DNA of 64,000 nt from Crateriforma spongiae (GCF_012290005.1 NZ_JAAXMS010000003.1:1-64000), one strand, 5' to 3'; positions 26,371 through 35,586 are shown, numbered from the stretch's first letter. Notes: a model not told the origin generated them from the sequence alone. Numbers and translations: made by a program.

Positions 26371-27110
26371 CGGTTCGCTCCTTTTGCGTTCTAGCTTCCT
26401 TGCGATCGTCGATCGGGCCAGCTTTGGCAGACCAGTGGACCGGCAAGGCCATTGTGGATCTATGCGGTTGTCTGCCAAGACCTGTTTTTCGGATCTAGGT
26501 TCACCGCAATCGCTGTGCCGTATCAGCTGGAGGCCGTCGATTCCGTTGTAAGTGCTTGATTCAAAGTGGTTTACGTAAAAACATGAGATTTCAGTGGTCG
26601 CTGCCAATGCGGCAATTCGGCCACAGGATCGTTGCAAAATGCCAACGAGGCGGGCATCGACGCCACGTCGCGAATCGGTGTCCCCATTTGGCTCCCACTC
26701 CCTGGCAGGTCGCCTTTGGGGTGGTGAGAAAGCCGCCGGGGAATTCGGCGATCCATTGGTTTTATCGGTCCGCCGGTCGATCGGACTTTGCCGACGCCGT
26801 GACTTTCGCGGTTCTCAACGGTGACAGCCTTGCGAAATGGCCCTTTGCGGGCGTGCGGTGATTCGGCCGGCCGATCGGTCGCTTGGCGTCTCGGCGGGCC
26901 GACCCCGGAAGCAAGTGATTCGCAGGGGCGGCTGTCCAACGAGCCAAGCGGAAGGTTGGATGCGAAGGTGACACAAAAAAATCCGCAGGACCGAAAAATT
27001 TTCCCTACCGATCCGCCAAGAAGCCGCCGGGGCTCGCGAATGGTTGCCTGTATGAGGGCAAGAACGCCTTCTTGGACCCAAGGCAAACCATCACTCAAGG
27101 GAAAAACGCC
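26371..27110. other. Long gene-poor region between divergent genes
   Basis: About 740 bases, the longest stretch here without a supported gene. It must contain the promoter of the 76-residue protein gene and, on the right, that of the coiled-coil protein gene. Frames on both strands are open over much of it, but they show no ribosome site or family likeness. The sequence has a run of A residues near 26972. A non-coding RNA is possible but nothing specific is seen. Confidence 0.4.
26378..26385 (-). promoter_or_regulatory. Ribosome binding site of the 76-residue protein gene
   Basis: AAAAGGAG on the minus strand, seven bases before the ATG at 26370. It decides the start, since the frame is open upstream to 26637 without another such site. 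Confidence 0.7.
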
Positions 27111-27920
27111 ATGCTGAAAAAAATGTTGATCGCCGGCGGGGCGTTGGCCCTGCTGTCCAGTCTTTCCATCGGTGTTCCGTTCTGGAGCTATGCCAAGTGC
27201 GGCTTCAACAGCGTCAGCACCGCAGCCAGCGACGCCATGCCGCTGGAATGGGAACTGAAGCGAGCCCGGCAAATGATCCACGATTTGCAGCCGGAAATTG
27301 AAGCCAACGCCCATCGGATCGCCCGTGAAAAGGTCGAAACCGCGCGGCTGGCCAAGCAGTTGGAGGACACCGAGTCACGGCTGGCGAAGTCCAAGAGCGA
27401 CATCGCACGCCTGCACGATGACCTGCAACAAGACAGTGTCGTCTATGCGTACGGCGGTCGGACTTACACGTCCGCTCAAGTCAAAGCGGATTTGACCAAC
27501 CGTGCCAAGCGACACCAAACCCGCCAAGCGACCGCGGACAAGCTGCGTCAAATGCTTTCCGCACGCGAAGCATCGTTGCAAGCGGCTCAGCAACAAATGG
27601 ACGCCATGCTGAATGCCCGCCGTCAACTGGAAGTCGAAGTGGAAAACCTGCAGGCCCGGATGTCTGCCCTGCGTGTCGCCCAAACCAACAGCCAGTTGAA
27701 CTTGGACGACAGTCGTTTGGCCCAGACCCGCGACCTTTTGGACGAAATCGCCACTCGCATTGACGTTCAAGAAGAAACGTTGGCCGTGGACGTCGAATAC
27801 TTCGGCGAAATCGATCTGGGCCAACCGACCGAAGCGGATTTGGATGCCCTGGTCAGCTCGATCCTGAAAGACGACCCGTCGGTCGATGAAGAAAAGCTGG
27901 TTTCGATCCAACTGGACTGA
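27111..27920 (+). CDS. Exported or membrane-anchored coiled-coil protein
   Basis: The protein has 269 residues. The ATG at 27111 (preceded by CAAGGG) starts with MLKKMLIAGGALALLSSLSIG, a signal peptide or N-terminal membrane anchor. Residues about 50-210 are nearly pure heptad-like sequence rich in Ala, Gln, Glu, Lys and Arg, including KQLEDTESRLAKSKSDIARL and two later helices. A central break (DSVVYAYGGRTYTSAQV) suggests an antiparallel coiled-coil hairpin. The tail is acidic. The overall shape recalls PspA-like or tether proteins, but it is exported. It is followed on the same strand by the FHA-like and kinase genes, so it may belong to that module. Confidence 0.75.
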   Translation: MLKKMLIAGGALALLSSLSIGVPFWSYAKCGFNSVSTAASDAMPLEWELKRARQMIHDLQPEIEANAHRIAREKVETARLAKQLEDTESRLAKSKSDIARLHDDLQQDSVVYAYGGRTYTSAQVKADLTNRAKRHQTRQATADKLRQMLSAREASLQAAQQQMDAMLNARRQLEVEVENLQARMSALRVAQTNSQLNLDDSRLAQTRDLLDEIATRIDVQEETLAVDVEYFGEIDLGQPTEADLDALVSSILKDDPSVDEEKLVSIQLD

Positions 27921-28125
27921 TCGCCCGGCTTCAGCCGTGGGCGTCTGGCGGACTTGGTGCCGCCGGATGCCCTTTTTTTGTGTCGGTGAAATTTGCCGGC
28001 TCTTGTGCCATCGCCCACCGTCGCCGTCCATACTGAGTGAACGATCGACCACGGCGATTCGCCGTCGCGCCGGTGACGCGACTCGAGTTTTTTGTCGATC
28101 CCGCCATGTCTGGAAGTCGGACTCA

Positions 28126-28740
28126 ATGACTACCGCCGTCCCCACTGAGAACGATGAAATGACCCGTTCGTCGGAACCGCCATCATCGGATGCGTTGCCC
28201 GCCGCGGTCGACCAAGCTCAGCTGTGGATCGACGGATGTGGCGGGTTCGTTTTGTTGCCGGGATCCCGCTGGACCATCGGTGGCATGGACCTCAGTGGCC
28301 GCCGGGCCGCCGATATTCGAGTCGGCGCGGACTTGCCCCGCCTGGCCGGTCGTCTGGATCGCAGCGGCCAAGATTACTTTTGGGTGCCCCGCGAAGGCGA
28401 CAAGACGCTGATTGATTCCCAGCAACCGGTGCCGTTGCCCGGATCGGCATCACTGTGGTTGGCCACGCCCAGCCCGTTGAGCGGTTCGGCGCTGTTGACG
28501 CTGCGGCCGCCGCACCGATTTGCCGACCACGTCGACGGCGTGATTTTGGTCAGCGACACGGTTCTGATCGGTCCCGGCGTGGGCTGTCATGTTCGCTGTG
28601 ATCTGCTGCAGCGACGCTGGACGCTGACACAGCGGAATCAAACCTGGGTCATGGTCGGACCCGGGCGTCCGATGCTGGAATTGGTACCCGGACAACGTGT
28701 CGAGGTTGATGAGATTTCTTTGACTTTGGTGAAGGGATAA
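28126..28740 (+). CDS. FHA-like domain protein upstream of a Ser/Thr kinase
   Basis: The 204-residue protein has two segments resembling FHA phosphothreonine-binding domains. One is around WTIGGMDLSGRRAADIRVGA (about 45-95) and the other around VLIGPGVGCHVRCDLLQRRW (about 145-170). FHA folds are beta-sandwiches that bind phosphothreonine peptides, but the usual G-R-x-x-x-[ND] and S-R-x-H residues are incomplete here, so binding is uncertain. The gene is about 110 bases upstream of a Hanks-type kinase gene, the typical pairing for a phosphorylation reader. The start was chosen because the frame before 28126 has no protein character. Confidence 0.65.
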   Translation: MTTAVPTENDEMTRSSEPPSSDALPAAVDQAQLWIDGCGGFVLLPGSRWTIGGMDLSGRRAADIRVGADLPRLAGRLDRSGQDYFWVPREGDKTLIDSQQPVPLPGSASLWLATPSPLSGSALLTLRPPHRFADHVDGVILVSDTVLIGPGVGCHVRCDLLQRRWTLTQRNQTWVMVGPGRPMLELVPGQRVEVDEISLTLVKG

Positions 28741-28838
28741 ACGGTGCCGACATGAGCGACGATCACCAGGACCGTTTTTCGCCCGCACGATATTTTTCGT
28801 GCCGTTTTGGGCGCCCCCATCCGCCTGTCGCGGTGCCC

Positions 28839-28844
28839 AGGAGG
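28839..28844 (+). promoter_or_regulatory. Ribosome binding site of the kinase gene
   Basis: AGGAGG lies five bases before the ATG at 28850, a perfect anti-16S match that favours this start over the in-frame ATG at 28913. Confidence 0.65.
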
Positions 28845-28849
28845 ATGCC

Positions 28850-31153
28850 ATGAAACTGCTTTGCCCAAAAAATCGTCGTTCCAATCCGAACCCGTCTGGC
28901 TCGTGTCCAATCATGTCTGCGGTGATCGATACAATCAAAACAAGCACCGATGAAGCCCGATCAAAGGCCGGCCAGGCCTCTGCCTCGGATCAGGAATCGT
29001 CGGATCCGGCCACCCAGTCGCCGATGGCCATCGACCGAAATCGCTTGGCCGAAACCACGCCCACGCCTGTCGGGGCCAATGCGTCGCGTGATGTCGCGTT
29101 GCCGCCGCCCGGCGACAACCAAGCAAACATGCGTTTTCTGTACGAACCCGGATCCACCCCGCTGCCCCGGTACACCATCCGTCGTGGATTGGGTGTTGGC
29201 GGTTTCGGTGAAGTCTATTTCGCCGTCAGCGAGGCTGGGAAAGAAGTCGCGCTGAAACGAATCCAGCGAAATCTGGATGTCGAATTGCGTGGCGTGTCGC
29301 AGTGCTTGAATCTGAAGCACGCCAATCTGGTCGCGCTGTACGACATTTGCCGCGACGAAAACGACGGCGCTTGGGTGGTGATGGAGTATGTCGCGGGCAA
29401 AAACCTGCGCCAGATCCTGGACGAAAACCCCAACGGATTACCCGAACCGGAAGCACGTCGTTGGTTTCGCGAGATGTGCGCCGGTGTGGATCATCTGCAC
29501 AGCGCGGGGCTGGTCCACCGGGATTTGAAGCCGGGAAACCTGTTCGACGACATGGGCGTCGTGAAGGTCGGTGATTATGGCCTGAGTAAGTTCATCAGTG
29601 CTTCGCATCGCGGCGGGCATACCGAATCGGTCGGAACGTTCCACTACATGGCCCCGGAAATCGGTCGTGGTGAATACGGACGAGAGATCGACATTTACGC
29701 CTTGGGCGTGATTCTGTTCGAACTGTTGACCGGTCGGGTCCCGTTTGACGGCGAAAGCTGTCACGAAATCATCGTCAAACATTTGACCGCGTTGCCGGAT
29801 CTGTCGTCCGTTTCATCGCCTTATCGCGAAGTCATCGACCGCGCGTTGCAGAAAGATCCGGCGCGTCGTCCGTCATCGATCGCCGAAATGCTGCAACCGC
29901 TGGGACTGACCACCGCATCGCCGGCGGTCGGTCAATTGTCATCGTCGCCGCCGGCTGGTGTGGATCCTGTTTATACGGCAACGGTCACCGGCGATGCCGC
30001 CAAGAAGCCTCGACCGAAAAACGGTCAGCCGGCCGGAAAACAGGCAGATGCACCGGAGGTTTTTGTTGGGCGTGCGGTTTCACCCACTGGTCCGGTCCAT
30101 GCGTCGAATCCGACGATGCAGGAAGAGCCGATCGCGCGTGCCGTGCGTCACGGTTTTCGACAGCTTGGCGGATGGTGGGATGGTCTGGAACGATCGCCCG
30201 GCGCCAAGACGGCTTTGGTGATCATCGGCATCATCACCCTGGTCTTCAACACGCACTGGTTGGTGCCGATGTTGTGGGTGTTGGGCTTCATCTATGTGCC
30301 CTACTACGTTGTGCGGAACATCGTCTTGCACGTGCGACAGCAACCGACCTATGCCCAGGCTCAACGTATCGCCGATTCGCATGCCGTCCCCCATCATCCG
30401 ATCACCCGCGATGCGTGGCGACGACAAATGCGTAACGGATTGCGGGCCAAGCACACTGTGACACGCGTCGCGGAACTGGGCACATCGTCCATCGCGGCGA
30501 TTTTGACTTGTTTGTTTCTGGCGGTCGCCGCCGGGGTGATCGGGCTCCGCCGCGGGCCGGTCGGGCCGGCGGAACTGGCACCCTACGGCTTGTTGGCCGC
30601 GATCGGCATGATCGCGACGCTGCCGCTGTTGCTGCTGGGCAAACTGTGGGAACGCGAGGAAGGCGAAAGTCTGCGTCGCCGGATCGCATTGGCTGGTTTG
30701 GGCGCCGGCATCGGCCTTGCGACCTTTGCCATCAGCCAATACCTGATGTTGCCGGTCGATGCCGGACTTGCGCGAGAGATCGATTCGACTGATCTGCCGC
30801 AAGCGTTTTATGCGGACAATGGTGTTCCCTATGGTGCCGCCTTTGTGGCCCACTTCGCACTGCTGTTGGCGGGGCTGCGATGGTGGAAGATGGTCGACCC
30901 GCTTCGAAAACGTCGTTTGTCGTTGTGGTCGGTCGCCGTTGCTGTTGTCGGTGAGTGGTTGATCCATCAGGTTTTGCCGATCCCACAGCCGACCGGAATG
31001 ATGCTGGCTGGTGGTATTGCGATCGCCGTCCAAATGTCGGCCCCCTGGGTGAATCCCGCGTTGGCAAAAGACAAGGACGTGATGAATGCGGGACGTCGCG
31101 CCGTCGGGCCGAATCGTCATGAAGCGACAACCGCTTCGGAGGGAATGGTTTGA
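28850..31153 (+). CDS. Ser/Thr protein kinase fused to a polytopic membrane domain
   Basis: This 767-residue Hanks-type kinase has its domain at about residues 107-355. Seen in order are the glycine loop LGVGGFGEVYF, VALKRI, the catalytic loop HRDLKPGNL, the metal motif GDYGLSK (DYG instead of DFG) and GTFHYMAPEI. A low-complexity linker follows, then about seven membrane helices (about 453-733), which is unusual because most bacterial kinases of this type have one helix. It would phosphorylate Ser/Thr on cytoplasmic proteins under control of a membrane domain. The last codon overlaps the ATG of the next gene (TGATG), indicating coupled translation with an exported partner. Confidence 0.87.
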   Translation: MKLLCPKNRRSNPNPSGSCPIMSAVIDTIKTSTDEARSKAGQASASDQESSDPATQSPMAIDRNRLAETTPTPVGANASRDVALPPPGDNQANMRFLYEPGSTPLPRYTIRRGLGVGGFGEVYFAVSEAGKEVALKRIQRNLDVELRGVSQCLNLKHANLVALYDICRDENDGAWVVMEYVAGKNLRQILDENPNGLPEPEARRWFREMCAGVDHLHSAGLVHRDLKPGNLFDDMGVVKVGDYGLSKFISASHRGGHTESVGTFHYMAPEIGRGEYGREIDIYALGVILFELLTGRVPFDGESCHEIIVKHLTALPDLSSVSSPYREVIDRALQKDPARRPSSIAEMLQPLGLTTASPAVGQLSSSPPAGVDPVYTATVTGDAAKKPRPKNGQPAGKQADAPEVFVGRAVSPTGPVHASNPTMQEEPIARAVRHGFRQLGGWWDGLERSPGAKTALVIIGIITLVFNTHWLVPMLWVLGFIYVPYYVVRNIVLHVRQQPTYAQAQRIADSHAVPHHPITRDAWRRQMRNGLRAKHTVTRVAELGTSSIAAILTCLFLAVAAGVIGLRRGPVGPAELAPYGLLAAIGMIATLPLLLLGKLWEREEGESLRRRIALAGLGAGIGLATFAISQYLMLPVDAGLAREIDSTDLPQAFYADNGVPYGAAFVAHFALLLAGLRWWKMVDPLRKRRLSLWSVAVAVVGEWLIHQVLPIPQPTGMMLAGGIAIAVQMSAPWVNPALAKDKDVMNAGRRAVGPNRHEATTASEGMV

Positions 31154-32052
31154 TGAAGTATCGCGAACGAACCCTTGACCAGCGTCGATGCGATTGCTGT
31201 GTTTGTGATTCGGATCGTTGCCCGGACAGGGACGGATTCTGGTCCGCGCTTGTGCGGCAATCCACGTTGACCGCGGCGGTGCTGGCGATTTGTTTTTGCG
31301 TCGCACCCGCGTTGGCGGTGTCACCGGATACGAAGCCGGCAAATCAGGACGCCGATGGTGAATCCGTGGCGGCTGAAGTCGTCGAGACTGATTCAGGTGC
31401 GAGACACTCGGTTGCACCGGAGGCCGGTGTCGACGCGAGGGAGCATTCGGGCGGTGACGTTTCCGGCGACGATGAACGCATCGAAGAAGCTATGGGCAGC
31501 GAAGGTTCGACGCGGCCTGAAGTCAGCGAATTGTCCGTTCCGCCATCGGAGTTCATCAGCTATCCCGATGATCGTCCCGAGTGGTTGGCGGATGCACCGA
31601 CGCACATGAACGGCGTTGATATCTGGCCGGTGGTTTCGGTGCCCGCAGAATCTGCCGAAATTGCCCGCCAGTCCCTCGACGTGATGATCCAAACGACGAT
31701 TCAGATGTACGCCGAGCAAACGTTCGCGGACATGCCGGGATCGGAATCGATTCGTCTGCAACCGTCACAGGTCGAAGACTTGTTGATCCACAAGCGGTAC
31801 GAAGGTGTGGTTCAACGTGGCGATGGTGATGAACGATTCGAGGCGGCTGTACTGCTGACGTTTGGCAATGAAGCACGCGATTTGATGCGTGGACAACTGG
31901 AATCGCGACTGGTCGGCCGACGTCTGGTGCGGATGGGCGGTGCGACGACTGCGGGCCTGTTGGCTTTGGCGGTCGGAACAGGCGTTTTTGGCCTGTTAAG
32001 CCGCCGGCGACAGTGCAAAGGTTCGGGCCCCGCGGCCTGCGGCGGCGTTTAG
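31153..32052 (+). CDS. Exported membrane protein translationally coupled to the kinase
   Basis: The protein has 299 residues. The start codon at 31153 overlaps the kinase stop in TGATG. The N-terminus is Cys-rich (CDCCVCDSDRC, about residues 13-23), then a hydrophobic segment ending in a likely signal cleavage (about 34-55). A long acidic, Ser/Glu-rich linker leads to a folded part (about 120-250) and a single C-terminal membrane helix (about 256-284, followed by RRRQC). The folded part should therefore lie outside the membrane. The family is not recognised. The tight overlap with the kinase suggests it is its sensor or partner. Confidence 0.7.
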   Translation: MKYRERTLDQRRCDCCVCDSDRCPDRDGFWSALVRQSTLTAAVLAICFCVAPALAVSPDTKPANQDADGESVAAEVVETDSGARHSVAPEAGVDAREHSGGDVSGDDERIEEAMGSEGSTRPEVSELSVPPSEFISYPDDRPEWLADAPTHMNGVDIWPVVSVPAESAEIARQSLDVMIQTTIQMYAEQTFADMPGSESIRLQPSQVEDLLIHKRYEGVVQRGDGDERFEAAVLLTFGNEARDLMRGQLESRLVGRRLVRMGGATTAGLLALAVGTGVFGLLSRRRQCKGSGPAACGGV

Positions 32053-32217
32053 TGAAACCAAGCGGCGCCGTTTCCCCGCCGTTTCCGGCCCTGCGATCGC
32101 ACCGACGAAGGAATCGTTTTTGCCCGGCCGAAGGAAGCCCCGTAGAATTGAAAGTGCCCGATGGTCTTGCGTTTGAGACCATTCGGACACTTTTCTTATG
32201 CACGTGGGAATCCGGCA

Positions 32218-33309
32218 ATGATGGTCCGAAATGCTTCAACAAGCCGATGCCGAATGGTTGTGATCGTCGGCATCACCGCAGCCATCGGATTCACGCAGGC
32301 GATGACCTCTGAACCGGTCGATGCACAGACCACTTCGCCCGTCGCACCGCCGCGTCCCACGCTAAAGACGATGCGGCGTCCACCCAAACCGGCGCCCAAG
32401 CCGGATCGTCCGCGACCTCGTCCCGATCGACCGGGCTATGGTCGCCCGGGGCGGGATATCAATGTGCATATCTATCCGAACTATGGATACGGCCTGGGCT
32501 ATGGCGGTTATCCACTGGGGTTCCGCTATGATCCCTACTCGGGTTACGGCGAATACACCTATCCATATTCCACCTACGGCTATGGATACGGGTACAGCTA
32601 CAACGGCTTTGGAAATGCGTTTTCGGCCGCCCGCGTTCCATTGGCACCCCAGGTCGTCCCCGCACCTCAAGTTGTGCCGGCACCGGTGGTCGTTCCGCAG
32701 CGACCGGCGGGACCACAACTGGTCGATACCGAAGTGGTCGCCAAGCCGCCGTTGCAGCCGGTTCAAGCAGAATTGGTCAACACCGGTCCGCGAGAGATTC
32801 AGGTGACGCTGACGGATCTGCGACGTCCGGAAAACCCCCAGCAGTTTCGCGTCGCACCGGGGCAGAGTGTCAGCGTGACGATCGAGCGGGACGGTGGCAG
32901 CGAAGAAGTGCAGGTCTATGACACTTACGATGCACTGGGCCGTCCTTACAGTCGGACCGTGCGGCATGATATTGCACCGGAGGTCTGGTATGAGATCACC
33001 GTGCACCAGTGGGCGATGCAGTCGGTCGCCATTGACCGAACCGGTAAGAGCCCGAACGTGATCGAAGACGTGAATTTTCAGGGCAAGGGTGTCGGACGGT
33101 TCAGCTTGCCCGCGGGCCAACGGTTCCGTGGCGGACGCGTCGATGTGTACGGAGCCGCCAAGGCCGCCGATAACGCGGGCACGATCATTCCGCTGGTCGA
33201 CGATGCGCCGCCACCGGGAACGCCACCGCGTGATAACGCGTCGAAATTGGAACGCGCCGTTCTGGACGCGCAGCGCGAAGCCATGCAGCGGATGCGTTCC
33301 GGACGTTAA
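32218..33309 (+). CDS. Secreted Tyr/Gly/Pro-rich protein
   Basis: The protein has 363 residues. Tandem ATG codons at 32218 and 32221 start it, followed by a signal-like hydrophobic stretch (VVIVGITAAIGFTQAM). After a proline/arginine-rich part, a repeat-like YGYGLGYGGY/YGYGYGYSYNG region (about 80-130) gives way to a Pro/Val-rich linker and a beta-rich domain (about 190-330). That domain shows REIQVTLTDLRRPENPQ and QSVSVTIERDGGSEEVQ. This resembles surface or matrix proteins of planctomycetes; no enzyme motif is seen. It follows the kinase module with a gap of about 165 bases. Confidence 0.7.
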   Translation: MMVRNASTSRCRMVVIVGITAAIGFTQAMTSEPVDAQTTSPVAPPRPTLKTMRRPPKPAPKPDRPRPRPDRPGYGRPGRDINVHIYPNYGYGLGYGGYPLGFRYDPYSGYGEYTYPYSTYGYGYGYSYNGFGNAFSAARVPLAPQVVPAPQVVPAPVVVPQRPAGPQLVDTEVVAKPPLQPVQAELVNTGPREIQVTLTDLRRPENPQQFRVAPGQSVSVTIERDGGSEEVQVYDTYDALGRPYSRTVRHDIAPEVWYEITVHQWAMQSVAIDRTGKSPNVIEDVNFQGKGVGRFSLPAGQRFRGGRVDVYGAAKAADNAGTIIPLVDDAPPPGTPPRDNASKLERAVLDAQREAMQRMRSGR

Positions 33310-33402
33310 TGATTGACAGGCCATCTTTTCGGCCAGGGCTTGGTGTATTCTGACAACGCTGTTGTCGGTCAATCGTTCTTGCAAATCCTGGCGAATTTTT
33401 TG

Positions 33403-35571
33403 ATGGGAATGTCAATTTTTGATATGCGGTTTGGCGGCCGCAAGTTTGCGATTCATCAAGCTGTTGCCGTCGCATTGTGCGGTATCACGACCTTGCTTTG
33501 GATGTCGGCGGTTTCGGCGGAAGTGTTGCTGACGGCAACCGACGAAGGCATCGTGATCACACAAGACGGCGATGACTGGGCGATGGCATCGCCCGCCGAT
33601 GGGCTTTGGACGATCGGAACGGGTTGGTCCAAACAGGCCCCACAGGCTTGGCACCACGCATCGCCGATCCACACGCAAACACTGGGACCATGGACGCATT
33701 TCACCGGTACGGTGCAGACCCCCGATGGTCCTTGGCGTGTCAGCGATCAATATCGCATCGATGACAACGGCTTGATCCATGCCAAGCGTCGTTGGCAATA
33801 CCTCGGTGATGCGCCCAGTGGGCCAGTCGTGTTATCGGTCCGGTATCGTGTCAGCCCGCGTGGCGACGATTCACTGAAGCCGTTTTTGCCCGGTATTCAG
33901 TACTATGGGAATCCATCGGGGACCCGCATCGATCCCACGCGTGTGCCGACTTGGCAATCCGATCCAGGGTTTTCGGCGCTGTACCAAGAACACCGGTACC
34001 CGATGCCCTTTGCCGCCGCGATCGATTCCGGACGTGGCGTTGCGGCATTACACAGTCGGCCGTCAAAGTTGCCCGCCGCGGCACGGGACGATTTGTGGTG
34101 GTCGTTGGGGCTGATTCAACGCGAGGACGGTGTCGAATTGACGCTGCAAAGCGGGCCGGTGGCCACCAACGGTTTGCCGGGAATGGCAAAGGCACGCCAG
34201 ACCAAGCTGTTGCCATTTGACGATGCACACTTGGTTGCGGTTAAGCCGGGCACGGTGATCGAGAAACAGTTTTGGATTCAGTTGGCCGATGCGCCCGTGG
34301 TTGGTCACGAGTTTCAAAAGCCACTTTGGACATCCATCGACTTGTTTGATCCGGTCGCCGATCGGTCAATGCCCGCGATCGAAGACGTCATGTCGGCCAA
34401 GCTTCGCGACACGTTTGATCGATGGCATCAGGACGCGCATTGTCGTGGCTTTCGTACGCGTCCGCCTCAAGCCCAAAGTTGGATGATGATGGGATGGGCC
34501 GACCGCGCAGAGGTCCCCGGTCACGCGTTGTTGACGCTGGACTTGACGGGGCGGTGTGATGACCCGGCCCTGTGGAAACGTCGCGCCGCGGATTCGTTGG
34601 ACTTTCTGTGCCAAGCGCCGACGGTGGGCAAGAAGGCCGATCCGATGTTTTCGATCGTCTATGACTATCAACAGCATCGCTGGCTGCAGCGAACCAATCC
34701 CCTTTCAACCGCCCAGGCGTTGACCGGGATCGCGCGGGCGATCCGCAGCGTGCGTGATCATCGTTCCGGCGATGGCGAACCGGACGTTGATGTGTCCCGT
34801 TGGGAATCGTTTCTGGCGGCACAATTGGATCTGATCCGCGACCGGGTCGGGCGTGCCGATTGGCACCCCGTTTCGACCAACGAAGCGTTTGCAATCGCGC
34901 CGTTGGTTTTGGGCAGCAAATTGATGCAGCGTGAAGATTGGATGGATGCCGCGCGGCGGTTGGCCGACCATACGATCGATCGTCATTTGACGATGGTCGA
35001 ACCCTATTGGGGCGGCACGTTGGATGCGCGTTGCGAAGACAAGGAAGGGGCGTGGGCCGCATTGCAAGGATTCGCGGCTTTGTACGAATCCACCGGAGAG
35101 AAGCGATACCTGGACGCCGCCGTTCACGCGGCGGATGTCTGTCTGAGTTACTTGTACGTTTGGGACGTCGATTTGCCGCCGGGACGATTGGCCGACCAAG
35201 CCGTCAAGACGCGTGGCTGGACGGACGTGTCGGTTCAGAACCAACACTTGGATGTGTTCGGCGTTGTTTTTACCCCCGTCATCTGGCAACTGGGCGACTG
35301 GACCGGCGATTCACGTTATCACCAGCTGGCACAAGTCATGTTGGTCAGTTGCGGTCAAATGACGGACCTGGCCACGGGGGTTCAAGGCGAACAGTTGTTC
35401 CAGACCAACTACCAACAACACGATGCCGGGGAAACGATCGCGGGGATGCGGGGCGGTTACAGCGAAGCTTGGAACATCTACTGGATCACCGCCCACTTCC
35501 TGACCGCCGCTGCGGAATTCCAGCGGCTGGGTGTGGATTGGCGTTCGTTTCCCGTTTGCACCGATGATTGA
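33403..35571 (+). CDS. Secreted protein with alpha/alpha-toroid (glycosidase-like) C-terminal half
   Basis: About 722 residues, starting from one of several possible codons (ATG at 33403, 33409 or 33424; a TTG at 33313 also lies in frame). All precede a signal peptide ending near VSAEVLL. The first 300 residues are beta-rich, with many Trp and Gly-Asp segments. From about 370 to the end, regular helices with segments such as LDAAVHAADVCLSYLYV and QLAQVMLVSCGQM suggest an alpha/alpha barrel like those of polysaccharide lyases and glycosidases. No catalytic residue can be assigned. Carbohydrate handling is an inference. Confidence 0.65.
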   Translation: MGMSIFDMRFGGRKFAIHQAVAVALCGITTLLWMSAVSAEVLLTATDEGIVITQDGDDWAMASPADGLWTIGTGWSKQAPQAWHHASPIHTQTLGPWTHFTGTVQTPDGPWRVSDQYRIDDNGLIHAKRRWQYLGDAPSGPVVLSVRYRVSPRGDDSLKPFLPGIQYYGNPSGTRIDPTRVPTWQSDPGFSALYQEHRYPMPFAAAIDSGRGVAALHSRPSKLPAAARDDLWWSLGLIQREDGVELTLQSGPVATNGLPGMAKARQTKLLPFDDAHLVAVKPGTVIEKQFWIQLADAPVVGHEFQKPLWTSIDLFDPVADRSMPAIEDVMSAKLRDTFDRWHQDAHCRGFRTRPPQAQSWMMMGWADRAEVPGHALLTLDLTGRCDDPALWKRRAADSLDFLCQAPTVGKKADPMFSIVYDYQQHRWLQRTNPLSTAQALTGIARAIRSVRDHRSGDGEPDVDVSRWESFLAAQLDLIRDRVGRADWHPVSTNEAFAIAPLVLGSKLMQREDWMDAARRLADHTIDRHLTMVEPYWGGTLDARCEDKEGAWAALQGFAALYESTGEKRYLDAAVHAADVCLSYLYVWDVDLPPGRLADQAVKTRGWTDVSVQNQHLDVFGVVFTPVIWQLGDWTGDSRYHQLAQVMLVSCGQMTDLATGVQGEQLFQTNYQQHDAGETIAGMRGGYSEAWNIYWITAHFLTAAAEFQRLGVDWRSFPVCTDD

Positions 35572-35586
35572 CGGGCAGACGGATCG

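Noticed and set aside
26571-27314. 247-codon minus-strand frame crossing the start of the coiled-coil gene
   Set aside because: It overlaps a convincing gene on the other strand and shows no family likeness or ribosome site.
30080-31417. Long minus-strand frame opposite the kinase C-terminal region
   Set aside because: The plus-strand reading gives seven membrane helices and a coupled downstream gene, whereas the minus frame is Arg/Gln/Pro-rich without a start site or family pattern.
32362-33384. Long minus-strand frame opposite the Tyr/Gly-rich protein
   Set aside because: No ribosome site or domain pattern; the plus frame has a signal peptide and ordered domains.
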